Of a stretch of 64,000 nucleotides of DNA, positions 7,645 to 17,823 are shown piece by piece. Positions within the stretch are counted from its first letter, which is position 1. Every line of letters begins with the position of its first letter. A program made the position numbers and the translations under genes. The stretch comes from JAIBJN01 sp963699495 (lineage in GTDB: Bacteria; Actinomycetota; Thermoleophilia; Gaiellales; Gaiellaceae). The stretch lies in the NCBI GenBank assembly GCA_963699495.1, contig CAVOUB010000005.1, positions 806,001 through 870,000 on the forward strand. The letters run 5' to 3'. The notes under the pieces were generated by a model. The model did no database searches. It saw nothing but the letters and a program-made list of their open reading frames with translations, and was not told the origin of the DNA.

Positions 7645-8244
7645 CTACTCCGCTGAAGGCGGCGGGGTCGGCGGCAGCAGGAGCAGATGGCTCTCGACGA
7701 CCGCGTCAGCGACGTCCACGAGCTTCCGGCCGTTGTGCTGGGAGTGACCCCGGAGCATCTCGAACGCCATGTCTGCATCGATCGCATGGCGGGCCATCAG
7801 GATCCCCTTCGCCTGCTCGATCGTCGCGCGGCGGCCGAAAGCCCCCCGCAGGGTCTGGTACTCGGCGAAGCGCTGGAGCGTGATCTCGATCGCACTCTGC
7901 AGCTCCTGGGGGTCGCCGTCGACGATGTAGGCGAAGACACCGCGTTTCGCCGCGTCGCGGACGTACGCGGGATCCCTGGCCGAGAGCAGGGCGATCACCG
8001 GGCAGGAGGCCTCGCGGACGATCTCTGTGATCAGGTCGAGCGAATGCTCCGAGTGCAGCCCGAGTCCGACGAGCGCGACGTCGGGGCGCTCTCTGAGCGT
8101 CACCGCGCCGACCTCCGCCACATGGATCTCGCGCGCGATCACCTCGTGACCGAGCCCGATAACCACCTGGGCGAGCAGCTCGAGCCGCTCGCGCTTCTCG
8201 TTGGCGATCAGGACGCGCAGGTGCTGGATGTCGTTCTCGGTCAT
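7645..8244 (-). CDS. response regulator with C-terminal ANTAR RNA-binding domain
   Basis: A 199-aa protein. Residues ~8-125 form a receiver-like domain (LRVLIANEKRERLELLAQ, DVALVGLGLHSEHSLDLI, VIALLSARD). The usual phospho-acceptor Asp strand reads DVALVGLG, so classic phosphorylation is doubtful. Residues ~135-190 are an ANTAR domain (RATIEQAKGILMARHAIDAD, FEMLRGHSQHNGRKLVDVA). ANTAR proteins bind paired hexaloop RNA hairpins and cause antitermination. The Pro-rich tail is unusual. It stands alone with no partner kinase visible, and the target transcript is unknown. Confidence 0.88.
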   Translation of the reverse strand: MTENDIQHLRVLIANEKRERLELLAQVVIGLGHEVIAREIHVAEVGAVTLRERPDVALVGLGLHSEHSLDLITEIVREASCPVIALLSARDPAYVRDAAKRGVFAYIVDGDPQELQSAIEITLQRFAEYQTLRGAFGRRATIEQAKGILMARHAIDADMAFEMLRGHSQHNGRKLVDVADAVVESHLLLLPPTPPPSAE

Positions 8245-8531
8245 CGCTCCCGCGGCTCACGCCGGTCGGCAGGAGCACGCCGCTGCGCGCGCACGGTCGA
8301 GGACGCCTCGAGTGTACCCGGAGCTCGATCGCAGCCTCGGCTTTAGGCCCGAGACGCGGGTGGTAGACTCGGAGTGCGACCGTCGCCTCAATCGGGACGG
8401 CTGCGCGTTCGCACCGGTGCCACAACAATCGGCCCGGCGGCGGATCTTCCCTCAGCAAACGGGTTGGAGCGGCAGTTAGGCCGGCCTCAAATGCCGTGGC
8501 CGGCGGCGCAGCGTCGACCCTGGAGCGTCTG

Positions 8532-8606
8532 ATGGTTGAGATTCGTGTCGTGCCGGATGCCTCAGGCGTCCACGCCGAGGCGGCTCGAGCCGGGAGCACG
8601 CGGTGA
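8532..8606 (+). CDS. possible 24-aa leader ORF coupled to the flippase-like gene
   Basis: An ATG preceded by GGAG six bases upstream opens a 24-codon frame (begins MVEIRVVPDASGV). Its TGA overlaps the GTG start of the next gene (GTGA). The arrangement suggests translational coupling, but the product is too short to recognise and may be chance. The preceding 8245-8531 has no gene. It holds a run (TAGGCCCGAGACGCGGGTGGTAGACT near 8344) that may carry a -10 box. Confidence 0.3.
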   Translation: MVEIRVVPDASGVHAEAARAGSTR

Positions 8607-9742
8607 TCGGCGCAATCGCGGCGCCCCGTTCGGCCGGGGTGGAGGCCTTCCGCACTCTGTATCGGCGCGCGAGATTCGCGGGTGGCATCGCGTTCTGCTT
8701 GCTCTCGCTGGGCGCATGCCTCCTTGTCGCCCGGCGTCTGAGCGACGCGAGCTGGCCCCTCGAGGGCGCGCACGTCCCCCTGGTCCTCCTCGCCGGAGGT
8801 GCCTATCTCGCCAGTTTCGGCTTCCGCGCGTTCGGATGGAACCGGCTTTTCCCCAGCCACGAGCGCCCGGACAACGCGCGGTGTCTCGCGGCCTGCGGGG
8901 CAGCTGCGGCCAGCGGAGTCGTCCTGCCGTTCCGGCTCGACTACGTCGTCAAGATCTCCACCCTGCGCCGGCTCGGCGGGGTCAGCCTCGGGCTCGAGTC
9001 GATCGCCATCTCGATCGTCGCGCTCGGCATGGTCGACGCAGTGGCGATGCTCCCGCTCGCCGCCTCCGCCCTCGCGACGTCGGGGCCGGTCCTCCGCGCG
9101 CCGCTGATCGTCGTCGTCCTCTTCTGCGTCGGCTGCCTGGCGATACTCACGCTTGGACAGCGGGTGGAGCGGCTTCCCGTCGTCGGGCGCTCGGACCGCC
9201 TGCACGCCGCGTACAGGCGGGCTGCAGAGACCACTCGCCTCACGCGGTCGACGTTCGTCGCCGGTCTTCTGCTCCTGGGCTGCTGGACGTCGCGCACCCT
9301 GGGAAGCACCCTCCTGCTGAGCGCGCTCGGCGTTGGGTTCTCGCCCACGCTCGCGCTGGTCGTCCTCTGTATGAGCGCCGCGACGGCGATTCTGCCGATC
9401 ACGGCCGGCGGAGCCGTCGTCGGCATAGGGACGACGGCTGGGGTTCTGTTCGCGCTCGGGGTCACGAAGGGCGCGGCGGTCAATTTCGCGTTGGCTTCAG
9501 GACTCCTGCTGACCAGCGCGGCGCTCGCTGCCGCCGCGCTCGGACTCGGCGGGTCGCTTCTCCTCACGCTCCGCGCGCGCCGGCCCCTCGGCGTCTGGGT
9601 CCCGGCCGCGGTGGACGGACACGAGCGCGAATATCGATCGCGCGACCCGCGCTTTCCTTCTTACGCAGGCGCTCAACGGCCTGACTACTCGTCGACAGCC
9701 GCGTCACGAGCCGGAGTGGTCGCTGGGCCGAGCGCGACGTGA
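8603..9742 (+). CDS. polytopic membrane protein, LPG-synthase/flippase-like (UPF0104 family)
   Basis: A 379-aa protein with about eight hydrophobic spans between residues ~25 and ~330 (GGIAFCLLSLGACLLVARRL, LVLLAGGAYLASFGFRAFGW, LLLTSAALAAAALGLGGSLL). Short motifs resemble the transmembrane region of lysylphosphatidylglycerol synthase-type proteins (RLDYVVKISTLRRLGG; ILPITAGGAVVGIG). Such domains flip or position lipids and are often found with glycan or lipid genes. The ~45-residue tail is polar and Tyr/Ser/Arg-rich. The GTG start has GGGAG upstream and overlaps a short upstream frame. No functional partner is adjacent. Confidence 0.7.
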   Translation: MIGAIAAPRSAGVEAFRTLYRRARFAGGIAFCLLSLGACLLVARRLSDASWPLEGAHVPLVLLAGGAYLASFGFRAFGWNRLFPSHERPDNARCLAACGAAAASGVVLPFRLDYVVKISTLRRLGGVSLGLESIAISIVALGMVDAVAMLPLAASALATSGPVLRAPLIVVVLFCVGCLAILTLGQRVERLPVVGRSDRLHAAYRRAAETTRLTRSTFVAGLLLLGCWTSRTLGSTLLLSALGVGFSPTLALVVLCMSAATAILPITAGGAVVGIGTTAGVLFALGVTKGAAVNFALASGLLLTSAALAAAALGLGGSLLLTLRARRPLGVWVPAAVDGHEREYRSRDPRFPSYAGAQRPDYSSTAASRAGVVAGPSAT

Positions 9743-9964
9743 AGCACCCTCCGTTTGGCACGCTTCCACTGGGCCATGCCCGTCGAGTCGGCTCATGGCG
9801 CTTTCCAGCCGATTGATTGTTGGCTTTAGTGGCATGGAGCCTCTGCAGAACCGGGTGCAGAATGTTGCGGGAGATGTTGGGGGATCTTGCGAGGACCCTA
9901 GAAATGGCTCAACCAAGCCTTTTCAGGCGTGGGAGAGCGTCTGGATCGCTCTCCCTGATCGGGT

Positions 9965-10435
9965 ATGGCGGTGGGATCCGGGCCTGCGACTGCCCAGCTC
10001 GTGGCCACTGTTGCCGCCTGGTCGCGCCTCGGCTGTCCCTACGAAACGGCCCGGGCTCTGTCCGAGGCGGACGACGAGAAGGCGCTGCGGCGCGGGCTCG
10101 ACGAGTGTTACCGCCTCGGCGCGCGCCCCCTGGCGACCATGGTCTCGCGCATCCTGCGGGAGCGAGGCGCATCCGATGTGCCCCGCGGCCCGCGCCCGTC
10201 CACGCGGGAAAATCCCGCGCAGCTCACCTCGCGCGAGATGGAGGTTCTGCGTCTTGTCTCCGTGGGGCTTCGAAACGGAGACATCGCGCAGCAGCTCTTC
10301 CTTTCACCCAAGACGGTAGGCCACCACGTTTCGTCGGTTCTCCGCAAGCTCAGCGTACGGACGTGCGGCGAGGCGGCTGCGGAAGGGATGCGTCTGGGTT
10401 TGCTCGACACCCGGCAACCCGGGCCACCGGGCTAA
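9965..10435 (+). pseudogene. C-terminal remnant of a large LuxR-family regulator
   Basis: This 156-aa frame matches only the last ~150 residues of ~900-residue AAA/TPR-LuxR activators. It has the tail of the TPR region (AAWSRLGCPYETARALSEAD), the linker with PRGPRPSTRENPAQLT, and a complete LuxR HTH (LTSREMEVLRLVSVGLRNGDIAQQLF, SPKTVGHHVSSVLRKL). The ATPase and most TPR repeats are absent, and an in-frame TGA sits at 9956, just before the ATG. It could be a decayed gene or a free-standing DNA-binding protein. The preceding 9743-9964 has no recognisable gene. Confidence 0.7.
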
Positions 10436-10460
10436 CGGCACACCGTCGGTCGGTCGATCT

Positions 10461-10736
10461 TCAAGGCCGACTGCCCGACAGAGGCTTCCTCGGCCTCAGC
10501 CACCACAGGAGCGCGCCGAAGACGAGGACGCTCCCGACGCCGGCGATGAGCGCGGCGAGCCAGCCGCCTGCGGACAGGCCGATGTCGGCCGCGCCGAGGC
10601 CCACGCTGATGATGATCCCGATCACGGCCAGCCGCAGCTCCGTCAGCCAGCGGTCGGAGCCGGTGATCGTGGTCGTCAGCTCCTGCTCGTAGGCGCGCCC
10701 GGCCGACTGTTTGGGGTCTGTCACCGGCCCGAGCAT
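10461..10736 (-). CDS. small two-span membrane protein
   Basis: A 91-aa protein: a hydrophilic N-terminus with YEQELTTTITGSDRWLTELR, then two spans (LAVIGIIISVGLGAADIGL and WLAALIAGVGSVLVFGALLWW) and a basic tail (LRPRKPLSGSRP). I do not recognise a family. ATG 10736 lacks a clear ribosome site and GTG 10724 is an alternative. It lies 25 bp from the convergent LuxR remnant. Confidence 0.55.
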   Translation of the reverse strand: MLGPVTDPKQSAGRAYEQELTTTITGSDRWLTELRLAVIGIIISVGLGAADIGLSAGGWLAALIAGVGSVLVFGALLWWLRPRKPLSGSRP

Positions 10737-10881
10737 ATGAGCCGGTGACGACGACCTCGGCCCTCCGGACCGGCGCCGGCAAGCCTGCTGTGGTAAACCC
10801 GCAACGCGAGTCCGACCGCGCCCCGATGGCGGGGCACCGCAGGCGGTCCACATTTGGAGAGAGCGGAGGACGGGAGTTCAG

Positions 10882-11154
10882 ATGACAGACACAACGCACT
10901 CCGACAGCCACATCACCTATTGGACAAGCGACTACTGGCTCGGGCACTGCGAGGGCTTCCGCGTCGACTCCCCGGACGGGCGTGTCGGCATCGTGGAGCT
11001 GGTGCTCGGCAAAGAGGACGAGCCGGTCGCGCTCGCCGTGCGCGAGGGGCTGTTCGCGCTCCACACGATCGTCGTCCCGATCGAGGACGTGGCGGAGGTC
11101 CAGCCGTACGCCGAGCGGATCATCCTTCGGTCGACACCGAGGAGCCAGTTCTGA
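10882..11154 (+). CDS. small PRC-barrel-like protein
   Basis: A 90-aa soluble protein. The segment CEGFRVDSPDGRVGIVELVLG and the following beta-strands ending IVVPIEDVAEVQPYAERIIL look like a PRC-barrel fold (DGxxxGxV followed by VP-x-V). The family is found in RNA-processing and surface proteins and often has no enzymatic role. The start has GGGAG five bases upstream. Its TGA overlaps the CTG proposed as the start of the Hsp20 gene, so the two are probably co-translated. Confidence 0.65.
   Translation: MTDTTHSDSHITYWTSDYWLGHCEGFRVDSPDGRVGIVELVLGKEDEPVALAVREGLFALHTIVVPIEDVAEVQPYAERIILRSTPRSQF
11139..11144 (+). promoter_or_regulatory. ribosome-binding site supporting a CTG start
   Basis: GAGGAG ends six bases before CTG at 11151, at the end of the PRC-like gene. 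No ATG/GTG/TTG in the Hsp20 frame lies near it. This site is the main reason to start the Hsp20 gene at CTG. Confidence 0.45.
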
Positions 11155-11495
11155 GTCGGGAGCCCGAGCCGTTCGCCGACGCCCGGCTCGCTGCTCGGCT
11201 CGAGCCCACGGCCCACGTGCGGGACGGCGAGGACGAGTACCGCGCCGAGATCGAGGCGCCTGGGCTGGGTGAGCACGATCTTCACGTCGAGGTTCTGGAC
11301 CGCATCGTGCGCGTGAGCGGGCCCGACCTGCGCAAGCCGGGGACCGAGTCGTCGTTCGAGTTCCTCTTCCGGCTTCCCGAGTCGGCCGATGCCGGTCGCC
11401 TCCACGCGAGCTTCGCAGAAGGCGTGCTGGTCGTCAGCGTGCCGAAGGTTCACGCTCCGCCGCGCGCCGTGGAGATCGACGGCGCCGACCGCTAG
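11151..11495 (+). CDS. Hsp20/alpha-crystallin-type small heat-shock protein
   Basis: A 114-aa alpha-crystallin domain protein: AHVRDGEDEYRAEIEAPGLG, then EHDLHVEVLDRIVRVSG, FEFLFRLPESADAGRLHASF and the GVLVVSVPK strand that carries the family's G-x-L motif. It acts as a holdase chaperone. The likely start is CTG 11151, overlapping the TGA of the upstream gene (CTGA) with GAGGAG in place. GTG 11218 is the alternative but would cut into the first strand. It shows neither the long N-terminal arm nor the C-terminal IxI extension of oligomeric Hsp20s, so it may be a minimal dimeric form. Confidence 0.75.
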   Translation: MSREPEPFADARLAARLEPTAHVRDGEDEYRAEIEAPGLGEHDLHVEVLDRIVRVSGPDLRKPGTESSFEFLFRLPESADAGRLHASFAEGVLVVSVPKVHAPPRAVEIDGADR

Positions 11496-11507
11496 CCTGG
11501 GGCCGTC

Positions 11508-13991
11508 GTGGAGCGACGACCCGGTCCTCCGCTGCGCGCGTCCGGGCTGAGCCGCGAGGAGGCCGCGCGCAAGCTCGCCGAGCGAGGCCCGTTCGAGCCG
11601 CCGGCAACCAGCCGGTCGTACGGCAGCATCGTCAGGGCCAACGTCTTCACGGTGTTCAACCTGATCCTGGCCGTCGCCGGGACGGTCACGCTCGTGTTCG
11701 GAGACTGGCGCGACGCCCTCTTCCTCGGCGTGCTGGTCGCGAACTCGGGGATCGGGATCTTCCAGGAGGTGCGTGCGAAGCGAGCGCTCGACCGGCTCGC
11801 GGCGCTCGTCGCCCCGACGGCGATCGTCGTCCGCAGCGGGGAGCCCCTTCGGCTCGGGGTCTCGGACCTGGTCGTGGGCGATCTCGTTCGCGTCGAGGCG
11901 GGCGACCAGCTCGTCGCCGACGGCACCCTCGACGAGGCGAACGGGCTCCGGCTCGACGAGTCGATCCTGACGGGCGAGTCCGAGCCCGAGGCCCGCGAGG
12001 CGGGAGAGGCGGTGCGCTCGGGGTCGTTCGCCGTCGAGGGGTCGGGCGCCTACGTCGTCACCGCCGTCGGCCCCGAGAGCTACGCAGAGCGGATCGCGGG
12101 CGAGGCCCGGGCGTTTCGCCATCCGCGCTCGCCTCTCGAGCGCGACCTCAACCGCCTCCTCGTCATCCTCGTCGGCGTGCTGGTTCCGCTCGGCGTCCTC
12201 CTCGCGTTCTCGTTGTGGAGGCTCGACGTGCAGGCCGGCGAAGCGGTGCCGCGCTCCGTGGCCGCGGTCGTCAGCCTCGTCCCCGAGGGGTTGATCCTGC
12301 TCACGAGCCTCACCTACGCGGTCGCCGCGCTGCGGATGGCGCGCCGCGGCGCTCTCGTCCAGCAGCTCAATGCGATCGAGTCCCTCGCAGCCGCCGACGT
12401 GGTCTGCCTCGACAAGACCGGCACGCTGACGGAAGGAACCCTGCGCGTCGTCGAGCTCGTCCCGGCCTACGGCGTCGAGGAGGAGGAGCTCGCGTTCGAC
12501 CTCGCGCGGTTCGCGGCCTCCTCCCCGAGCAGGAACACGACGCTGGAGGCGATCGCCGCAGCCCGCTCGGCGCCGGCCGAAGGGGTGAAGGAGCACGTGC
12601 CTTTCGCCTCCCGGCGGGGTTGGAGCGCCCTCACGCTCGACGGCACGGGCTACGTTCTCGGCTCGCCCGAGCGCTTCCCTCTGGGCCCTCTGGCTGCGCG
12701 GGCCGGCGACGAGGCGCGACGTGGGCGCCGCGTGCTCGCCTTCGGGACGACCCCATCCGGCCTGGACGACGACGATCCCGTCGATCCTCCGGCGGCCCTC
12801 CGGCCGCTTGGGCTCGTCGTCATCGCCGAGCAGCTCCGGCGGGACGCGCGCGAGACCGTGGGGTTCTTTCGCGACCAGGGCGTCGAGCTCAAGGTCATCT
12901 CCGGCGACGCACCGGACACGGTCGCCGCCATCGCCGCGGACGCAGGGATCGATTCGGGGGTCGTCCTCGACGGCCGGCACCTGCCCCAGGACGACGACGA
13001 GCTCCGCCGAGTGGCCGTCGAGGCGTCCGTCATCGGCCGCATCTCCCCCGAGGGCAAGAAGCGCGTCGTGGAGGCGCTCACCGCGTCCGGCCGCTACGTC
13101 GCGATGGTCGGCGACGGCGTCAACGACGTTCCCGCCCTGAAGGCGGCGCGCCTGGCGATCGCCCAGGGAACGGGTGCCCAGATTGCCAAGAGCGTCGCCG
13201 ATCTCGTGCTCGTCCGGGGCGAGTTCTCGGCAGTTCCGGCGATGGTCGACGAGGGCCGCAAGATCCTCCGGAACCTGCAGCGGGTGGCGAAGCTCTTCGT
13301 GACGAAGTCGGCCTTCGCCGCCTTCCTCATCCTCACGATCGGGCTGACGCCGGTCGCGTATCCCCTCCTGCCGCGGCACCTGACGCTGGCGGCCACGCTG
13401 GCCGTCGGGATCCCGGCGTTCTTCCTGGCGCTCGCGCCCAGCGCGGGCCGGTTGTCGAAGACGGGCTTCCTGCGCGAGATCGGCCGGTTCTCCGTGCCCG
13501 CAGGCGGCGCCGCCGGCATCGGTGTCCTCTCCAGCTACCTCTTCTCCTTCTACGTGCTCGACCTCGGGCTCGTCGAGGCCCGCACGGTGGCGACCACCAC
13601 GCTCATCCTGGTCGGGCTCTACCTCATCATCGTCCTCGAGGCCGCCGGGCGTGTCAGGGCTCCCGCCGTGCTGGTGCTCTGCCTGAGCCTGCTCGGCGCG
13701 TACGTCTTCATCCTCGCGGTGCCGTGGACGCGGGAGTTCTTCGAGCTCGCCGTGCCCGGGCCGGCGGCCTGTCTGACCGCTCTGGGCGGCGCCGGCCTCG
13801 CCGCCACCAGCCTGTGGCTCACGGACGAGCGCTTCGCGCCGGGAGGAGAGGCCCGGCTCGGCTCAGCGGTCGCCGTTGCGGAGGTAGACGAACCAGTAGA
13901 CGGCGCCGACCATGATCGCCCCCCCGACGATGTTCCCGAGCGTGACCGGGACGAGGTTGTCGAGGAGGAAGCTGCTCCACGTCAGGCCTGA
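11508..13991 (+). CDS. P-type cation-transporting ATPase (CtpE-like)
   Basis: An 827-aa P-type ATPase. The actuator motif is LTGESEP (about 160). The M4 motif is VVSLVPEGLILL. The phosphorylation site is DKTGTLTEG with Asp302. The hinge is MVGDGVNDVPALKAARLAIAQG (about 530). About ten membrane spans are present. PEGL in M4 and the lack of N-terminal metal-binding domains resemble actinobacterial CtpE, which moves Ca2+. The ion here is inferred. The last ~43 residues, an acidic tail, are encoded opposite the end of the convergent formate/nitrite channel gene. The frame may have lost its natural stop. Confidence 0.88.
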   Translation: MERRPGPPLRASGLSREEAARKLAERGPFEPPATSRSYGSIVRANVFTVFNLILAVAGTVTLVFGDWRDALFLGVLVANSGIGIFQEVRAKRALDRLAALVAPTAIVVRSGEPLRLGVSDLVVGDLVRVEAGDQLVADGTLDEANGLRLDESILTGESEPEAREAGEAVRSGSFAVEGSGAYVVTAVGPESYAERIAGEARAFRHPRSPLERDLNRLLVILVGVLVPLGVLLAFSLWRLDVQAGEAVPRSVAAVVSLVPEGLILLTSLTYAVAALRMARRGALVQQLNAIESLAAADVVCLDKTGTLTEGTLRVVELVPAYGVEEEELAFDLARFAASSPSRNTTLEAIAAARSAPAEGVKEHVPFASRRGWSALTLDGTGYVLGSPERFPLGPLAARAGDEARRGRRVLAFGTTPSGLDDDDPVDPPAALRPLGLVVIAEQLRRDARETVGFFRDQGVELKVISGDAPDTVAAIAADAGIDSGVVLDGRHLPQDDDELRRVAVEASVIGRISPEGKKRVVEALTASGRYVAMVGDGVNDVPALKAARLAIAQGTGAQIAKSVADLVLVRGEFSAVPAMVDEGRKILRNLQRVAKLFVTKSAFAAFLILTIGLTPVAYPLLPRHLTLAATLAVGIPAFFLALAPSAGRLSKTGFLREIGRFSVPAGGAAGIGVLSSYLFSFYVLDLGLVEARTVATTTLILVGLYLIIVLEAAGRVRAPAVLVLCLSLLGAYVFILAVPWTREFFELAVPGPAACLTALGGAGLAATSLWLTDERFAPGGEARLGSAVAVAEVDEPVDGADHDRPPDDVPERDRDEVVEEEAAPRQA

Positions 13992-14735
13992 CAGGTCGGG
14001 GGCGTCCTGGAGGCCGGCAAGCCAGGTGTCGTTGTTCTTGATCAGGAGCCCCGCCGGGATGAAGTACATGTTGGCGACGCAGTGCTCGAAGCCGGCGGCC
14101 ACGAAGGCGGCGATCGGGGGGACGACGGCGAGGATCTTGTCGGTGGTCGAGCGGGCGCTGTAGGTGAGCCAGACCGCGAGGCAGACGAGTGCGTTGCAGA
14201 GCATGCCGAGGACGAAGGCCTGGCCGAACTCGAGGTCGGTCTTGGCCACTGCGATCGCGAGGGCCTGCTCGCCGACGGCGCCGCCGCCGAACTCGTACTG
14301 GCCGGACAGGTAGACGAGCACGGCGGTGGCGAGCGCGCCTGCGAAGTTGCCCACGTAGACCAGGAGCCAGATCAAGAGGAGACGACCGGTTGTGACCCGC
14401 CGCCCCGCCCACGCCATCACGATCAGGTTGTCGCCTGTGAAGAGCTCGGCCCCGGCGACGACGACGAGGATGAGGCCGAGCGAGAACGTCAGGCCCGCGA
14501 GCAGGCGGGTGACGCCGAAGGCGAGCTCGCCCGACCCGGCCGTCACCGTCGTGGCGAAGACCGCGCCCATGGCGATGAAGGCGCCGGCGAGGACCGCGAG
14601 GACGAGCAGCTTCCCGGTCGCCAGGGAGGCCTTCGCGGCTCCGCTGTCCTCGGCCCGGTGGGCCATGGCGGGAGGAGGCAGCGCGTCGAATCCGGCCGCG
14701 GGAAAGGTCGGGGTGTCTCCACCGATCGTCGTCAT
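13863..14735 (-). CDS. formate/nitrite transporter family channel (FocA/NirC-like)
   Basis: A 290-aa channel protein with six spans. Family signatures include AGAFIAMGAVFATTV, GAELFTGDNLIVMAWAGRR, VYVGNFAGALATAVLV, GMLCNALVCLAVWL and AAGFEHCVANMYFIPAGLL with the conserved pore His, then NLVPVTLGNIVGGAIMVG. It forms pentamers that carry formate, nitrite or similar monovalent anions. The substrate cannot be told from sequence. No formate or nitrite enzyme is adjacent. Its 3' end overlaps the convergent P-type ATPase gene by 129 bp. Confidence 0.93.
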   Translation of the reverse strand: MTTIGGDTPTFPAAGFDALPPPAMAHRAEDSGAAKASLATGKLLVLAVLAGAFIAMGAVFATTVTAGSGELAFGVTRLLAGLTFSLGLILVVVAGAELFTGDNLIVMAWAGRRVTTGRLLLIWLLVYVGNFAGALATAVLVYLSGQYEFGGGAVGEQALAIAVAKTDLEFGQAFVLGMLCNALVCLAVWLTYSARSTTDKILAVVPPIAAFVAAGFEHCVANMYFIPAGLLIKNNDTWLAGLQDAPDLSGLTWSSFLLDNLVPVTLGNIVGGAIMVGAVYWFVYLRNGDR

Positions 14736-14796
14736 GCGCTCTGTTTCGCCGTTCCCGCCTCATCGCCTCCGCAGGTCGCGCAACGGATCTGCCACG

Positions 14797-15178
14797 ATGC
14801 AGGCCATGTGGATGAGGCTTCTCTTCGCGTGGCTCTCGAACGTCGTCGCGCTGTTCGTGGCCGCCTGGATCGTGTCCGGCGTCAGCTACGGGGACGACTT
14901 CTGGGTGCTCTTCATCGCCGCGCTCGTCTTCACCATCGCGAACTGGTTCGTCAGGCCGCTCGTGATCCTCCTGGCCCTCCCGGCCGTGGTGCTGACCCTC
15001 GGCTTCGCCCTCTTTCTCATCAACACGTTCATGCTCTACCTGACCGACTGGATCGTCCCAAGCTTCGAGACAGGGAGCTTCTGGTCGACGCTTCTCGCGG
15101 CGACTCATCGTCTCGCTCGTCAACGTGCTTCTCAGCCTGCTCCTGAAGCCCGAGGAGAGACTCGGAGAGTTCGCGTGA
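14797..15178 (+). pseudogene. phage-holin-4-superfamily membrane protein, +1 frameshift
   Basis: Four hydrophobic spans in ~125 aa typical of this family: MRLLFAWLSNVVALFVAAWI, IAALVFTIANWFVRPLVILL, LPAVVLTLGFALFLINTFML and, after the break, ALIVSLVNVLLSLLLKPEER. An extra A at 15103 (GCGGCG-A-CTCATC) shifts the frame. Deleting it restores the fourth span and a TGA at 15176-15178. Starts at 14797, 14806 and 14812 share the frame. The family is widespread in actinomycetes with no firmly known function. The break may be a sequence error, as a second one lies 310 bp away. Confidence 0.75.
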
Positions 15179-15219
15179 GCCCCCTCAAGCGGGACGCTTC
15201 GGGAGCCGATCTTGTAGCG

Positions 15220-16239
15220 ATGGCCCAAGCCGCACGCCTCCAAGCGCTCCTCGACCTCTCGCGCTCGCTCTCGTCGAGCCTCGACCTGCGCGAGGTCCTG
15301 CGGGAGTTCGCGACGCGTGCCGCCGAGCTGACCGGGGCAACCGCCGCCGAGCTCTCGACGTACGACCCGGCGCACGGGAACCTCGTGATGCTCGTCGAGT
15401 ACCGCCACGGGACGCGACGAGATCACGGAGACGGGAGGCCAGGTCTACCACCTGAGCGAGTATCCGACGACCCGGCACGTGCTCGACACGCAGGAGCCGG
15501 TCCAGATCCGCGTCGAGAGACCGGAGGACGACGCCGCCGAGCGGGCGCTGCTCGAGCAGCAGGGACAGAAGTCCCTGCTCATGCTGCCGCTCGTCGCCCG
15601 GGGCGAGACGATCGGGCTGATGGAGATCGTCGACCGCGAGGACCGGGTCTGGAACGAGACCGACGTCGAGTTTTGCCGCGCCCTCTGCGACATCGTCGCC
15701 ATCGCCATTCGCAACGCGGTGCTCTTCGCCGAGCTGCAGGAGACCGCGGCTCGGGACAAGCTCACCGGCCTCTACAACCGGCGGCTGTTCGAGGAGCAGT
15801 TCGAGGCCGCCGTCGCGCGCAGCCTGCGCACGCAGGAGGAGCTGACGCTCCTCATCGTGGACCTCGACGGGCTGAAGCGGATCAACGACGTCAGCGGCCA
15901 CGTCGCCGGCGACCAGGCGCTGCGCACGCTCGCCGACGCCCTCCGGGCGACGATCCGGGCGACCGACGTCGCCTGCCGGCTGGGCGGCGACGAGTTCGCC
16001 GTGATCCTTCCAGGCTCGAGCGCCGAGGACGCCGTCAAGGTCGCCGAGCGCGCGCAGGAGACCCTGGCCGAGGTGGCCCAGGGCCAGTACAGCTTCTCCG
16101 GCGGCATCGCGCGCGTGACTCCGGCGCACTCGTCCGCGGAGAACGTCTACCGCTCGGCCGACCTCGCCGCGTACCGCGCCAAGGCCGCCGGCGGCGCCCG
16201 CACGCTGCTCGCCGTCGAGAAGCGGACCGCCGCGGCCGG

Positions 16240-16243
<4 letters not shown>
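15220..16243 (+). pseudogene. GAF-GGDEF diguanylate cyclase, +1 frameshift in the GAF domain
   Basis: The N-terminal part, LLDLSRSLSSSLDLREVLRE... to LVMLVEYRHGT, continues after one extra base at about 15415 with DEITETGGQVYHLSEYPTTR. Together they form a GAF sensor (about 1-150). A full GGDEF domain follows (about 170-340): KLTGLYNRRLFEEQFE, DLDGLKRINDVSGHVAGD, RLGGDEFAVILPG. An RxxD inhibitory I-site (RATD) sits exactly five residues before GGDEF, so product feedback by c-di-GMP is expected. The restored protein would make c-di-GMP in response to a GAF ligand. It is the only GGDEF gene in the window and has no EAL partner nearby. Confidence 0.82.

Positions 16244-17819
<1,576 letters not shown>

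Positions 17820-17823
<4 letters not shown>

Noticed and set aside
10932..13379. An 815-codon frame opposite the P-type ATPase
   Set aside because: Arg/Glu/Gly/Asp-rich composition typical of antisense frames in GC-rich DNA; the sense strand encodes a complete ATPase.
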